A DNA stretch of 64,000 bases, taken from the NCBI GenBank assembly GCA_008360955.1, contig LUCM01008725.1, positions 1 to 64,000 of the forward strand, in the 5' to 3' direction. The notes under the pieces were generated by a model that saw only the letters and a list, made by a program, of their open reading frames with translations, was not told the origin of the DNA and made no database searches. Both the position numbers and the translations under genes were made by a program. The stretch is from Fasciolopsis buskii (lineage: Eukaryota; Platyhelminthes; Trematoda; Plagiorchiida; Fasciolidae). Positions within the stretch are counted from its first letter, which is position 1; every line of letters starts with the position of its first letter. Below are positions 61,065-64,000 of this stretch, in pieces.

Positions 61065-61718
61065 CTGCCTATGTAAATTGTGAAGCGTTTTGTAAACATG
61101 CATCAAGCAATCTTGGAGAGGTTGGCATCAAGTAACACAAACGCTTTTTAGGGTCGTGGCAGGACCATTGCTAAGTTTGCAACCCTTTTAGAATGCGATA
61201 CCTTAATAATAACGCTAATAATTGTGTCCAGCAAAATTGATTTCGCTATAGTTTCTATTTTTATAATCATCAACGAGTTCTGTGTTTGACCAGATGGTCA
61301 CGATGTGAATGACCTTTTAATTACTTCCACAGTGAAAGTATAATATTTGTTTGCAATATATCCTTCACCCGAACGGTTCTGTCGAAAGTATTGCCACCTT
61401 ATATACCAACTTAGTTGCTAACTCAATTGCTGTTTTACTCACTCACCTGTTCGCTTACTTATCTACTTAATCACATACTTATTCAATTATTGCTTAGTGT
61501 GTGACCTCACACAACCTTGATTTCGGTTTATATCCATTATAAAAAATTCAAGTCAGTCGGTAGGAAAAACTTGAAATGAACCCCATAAATAACACATGGC
61601 TAATAAATACCTGGTTCTGCGAAATAAAGAAATTTCCTAATTCCATAGGCATCGGTTGAATTCATTCATAAATTCAAGTCAATTTGAATCAGATTCGCTC
61701 ACGTCTCCCGGAATCCTG
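61065..61718. other. Presumed exchanger intron, no coding signal
   Basis: AT-rich sequence between the loop exon and the right inverted arm. No exon with the alpha-1 repeat is visible. Confidence 0.5.
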
Positions 61719-63816
61719 AACGCGGACAGACTGTCTCGCAACCGTAAAGCAGAATACTACGAACTGTGGTATTGTGCATCCTCCCTTTAGGAGAAAGCCG
61801 GATGTCATGGTGGCATCACAAGTGTCGCAGATTTGTAAATGCTGCTCTGGCTTCTGCAATTCGCGATGACACTTCCTCCACAATACCTCAACCAGGTGTG
61901 ATAAGGCTCTTGAGATACTTGAAGATATTGACTACCTCTAACCGATCATTACAAAGGGTGAGTGCAAGTACAGGCTCCCGCCAGTCTTGAAGAATTACCT
62001 TGCATTTTGAAGGTCCAAAGTACAAACTGTACCTAGAAATTTCAATCGGCAGACGGTCTAACGCGCACTGAATTGCCTGTGTATTGTCACTCAGCAAGGT
62101 GAAATCGTCATCGGCATACTCTAAGTGAAACTGTTCTCTGGAAAGCGTCCAACTCCACCATCTAAAAGACCAGATAAAGCGTTCTGTAGAACAGCCTCTA
62201 AGGCAAATTTGGAAGGAAATAGGAATATGAAGCAGTCTTGTCGTACTCCACTGGAGGCGACGAATGGTGGCGAAAGCTGGCCATAAGGCCTAACTCGACT
62301 TGTCGTTTGACGGCACAACTCTTTGAAGACCGACACATACTTTCCAGGTACCCCATCCCATAACAAACAGTCCCACAGTTCAGACCTATGAACAAAGCCA
62401 AACGCTGCGCGAATGTCTAAGAACATGATGATTGTTAGCCTTTGAAAAGCAAAACGGTGTTCTGGACCCTGTCGGAGGATAAAGATTTGATTAACTTATT
62501 CACGACCAGCGTGAAATCCGGCTTATTCCTCACGAGTTTGCCTTTCACGCGTGCTGTACAATCTGCGAAGAATGAGGGACGACAGCATCTTCGACGCTTT
62601 TGGGATTAAATTACTACTTCTGTGATTAGCGCAGTCACTAAGCAAGCCCTTTATGAAGATGAGGATAACGATCTACTTTCCTCCCCCCACCTGGAGGGGA
62701 CTTTGTTGGAGTGCCAGACCTTCGAGAATGACAATTGAAGATCTTTGACCAATTCAATTCCTCCATCTTCAAACTGCGCTGGGGTAGGCTCATTGGAGTC
62801 CAGCGCTTTATGACGTTCTAAGACTATGAGTTCCCTGAGGATCTTTGCTTCAGTTGGTGTATTCGTTGTAACAGGCCACCAGACGCTTGTCGGGAGGTGC
62901 TGACACTGAGGGTTGGCTTAATTGTGCCTGAAAGTGTTCTGACCAGCGTGCAAGACGGCGCTGCAGGTTGTGGATAGGCAAACCGTCAGCTTCACATGTC
63001 ATTTCGCTCACACCCAACGCTTTCCTACCGGTGGCTCAGGTGAGGTGAAACAGCGTGCGAGAATTTCCAGTAGCGGCGACACGTATCATCTCGAACGCTC
63101 GTTGGGACAACCAGACCTCCCAATTTCTACGTAAGCTTGCGTTGAGTTCACATCTTGTATTGAACCGTGGTTCATTGTACTCACTACCAGCCACGATGAA
63201 CTGGCGTACGCCAAGAAGCCGCAAGGAATTAGCATAAATTCGGGTGTCTCCACACGACGGGTCAGGACACAACTGACCAAGCAGCAGGATGCAAGATATT
63301 CCTAATAAGCGACCAATGCTCATTGATGTTTTGAGGTGGAGGCAATCCTAGCTTTTCAGCCAGTGAGCTTTGAAGGGCTGATGGGTGAGTCGGATCAGAT
63401 AGCCTGTCGTAATCTAACTGACGCTGCATCATACGTTTTGAGCGCCCATCAAAGCACATTCACTATGGCTTTCCAAGCACGTCACTATATTAGGTAGCAG
63501 CTGGTGTTCCAAGGAGTTAACGCGGTCTTGATAAGAGCTTGCCCTTTTACCCACCGTCTGACTCGACCGGATTTTATTCACGCCTGTGCATTGCTTATGA
63601 TTCTTGCAACAGGTTCCATCATGGCGCTTCCAGTTATAACCAGTAAGACAGCTGCATCTGATTCAGGAGTAATGCCTGTCTCATTAGCATCACCTCATGT
63701 GCAACTCGTGCTGAAATATCTTAAAACGTCCATCCTAGTTAATTGGTTTTGTGAGTGAAAAGGCCTGGTGAATGTGAAAAGTTGGGGTTTCGAAATAATT
63801 TTAGCCGGTGCCCAAT
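61719..63816 (-). repeat. Right arm of the 2.1-kb inverted repeat, with a 3'-truncated RTE-like copy
   Basis: Inverse of 56805-58901. It carries the same reverse transcriptase blocks and the same frameshifts on the minus strand. It stops abruptly at 61719, within the region after the catalytic domain, where the left copy continues. Outside the outer end a 12-base match (TGCTGTTTTCTT at 63846-63857, against 56765-56776 in reverse) remains almost in register, hinting at older, diverged homology beyond the identical part. Confidence 0.92.
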
Positions 63817-64000
63817 GAATTATTTTAATTCGCATTTTAAAATTGTGCTGTTTTCTTGAAAATGACTTTCCCCAGTGTATTCTGAAAACAGTGCGAACAA
63901 GCTACAACTGATTGTCGGATCACAAATTCAACAACCCTTCCCTTTTTTGAGAACAGCATGATTCGAAACCAAAGGGTCCTCTTACATTCGTCCCTTTCAG
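63817..64000. other. Window end, no supported feature
   Basis: Ends with CATTCGTCCCTTTCAG, which resembles a plus-strand splice acceptor, but the sequence stops there. Confidence 0.3.

Overview
The window is eukaryotic. There are no operons or ribosome binding sites; coding sequence is confined to short GT-AG exons separated by kilobase introns; and most of the DNA is decayed retroelement, short interspersed repeat and unassigned AT-rich sequence. The mixture of a Penelope-like element, RTE-like and CR1/Jockey-like non-LTR retrotransposons, and short tRNA-headed repeats ending in a shared trematode-type tail suggests a digenean flatworm. That assignment is inferred from the element families; no species marker is present.

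Only one cellular gene can be named: the 3' part of a mitochondrial-type sodium/calcium exchanger (NCLX / SLC8B1 family) on the minus strand, running from about 61 kb down to 50.7 kb. Four coding exons chain with consistent splice phases: a central loop exon (60345-61041 or slightly longer), an exon carrying transmembrane helices and most of the alpha-2 repeat (59924-60223), an exon finishing alpha-2 (55002-55150) and a terminal exon with the last helices and stop (50709-50927). The alpha-1 half is not visible and should lie beyond base 64000.

Layout. 1-5.8 kb: two head-to-tail, frame-broken Penelope-like copies. 6.25-6.8 kb: a fold-back pair of a short repeat. 8.57-9.92 kb: a decayed CR1/Jockey-like reverse transcriptase. 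11.87-13.56 kb: a tRNA-like repeat head, another copy of the short repeat, and a diverged inverted repeat pair. 13.6-15.7 kb: a perfect 1062-bp direct duplication split by a single N. 15.7-38.7 kb: mostly unassigned sequence with scattered repeats and a few weak exon candidates (19.55-20.16 kb, 28.7-29.5 kb). 36.0-40.7 kb: members of one repeat family in alternating orientation, with a second CR1-like remnant between them. 40.7-50.7 kb: no recognisable gene. 50.7-61.0 kb: the exchanger. 56.8-63.8 kb: a 2.1-kb inverted repeat, base-identical wherever I compared it, made of a decayed RTE-like element and flanking the two upstream exchanger exons.

The main signals for follow-up are the long inverted repeat inside the exchanger gene, which could fold the pre-mRNA and favour back-splicing if it is real, and the evidence that parts of the assembly (1-5.8 kb, the N-joined duplication, possibly the inverted repeat) may be artefacts. 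I see no CRISPR array, no prokaryotic system and no intact autonomous element.
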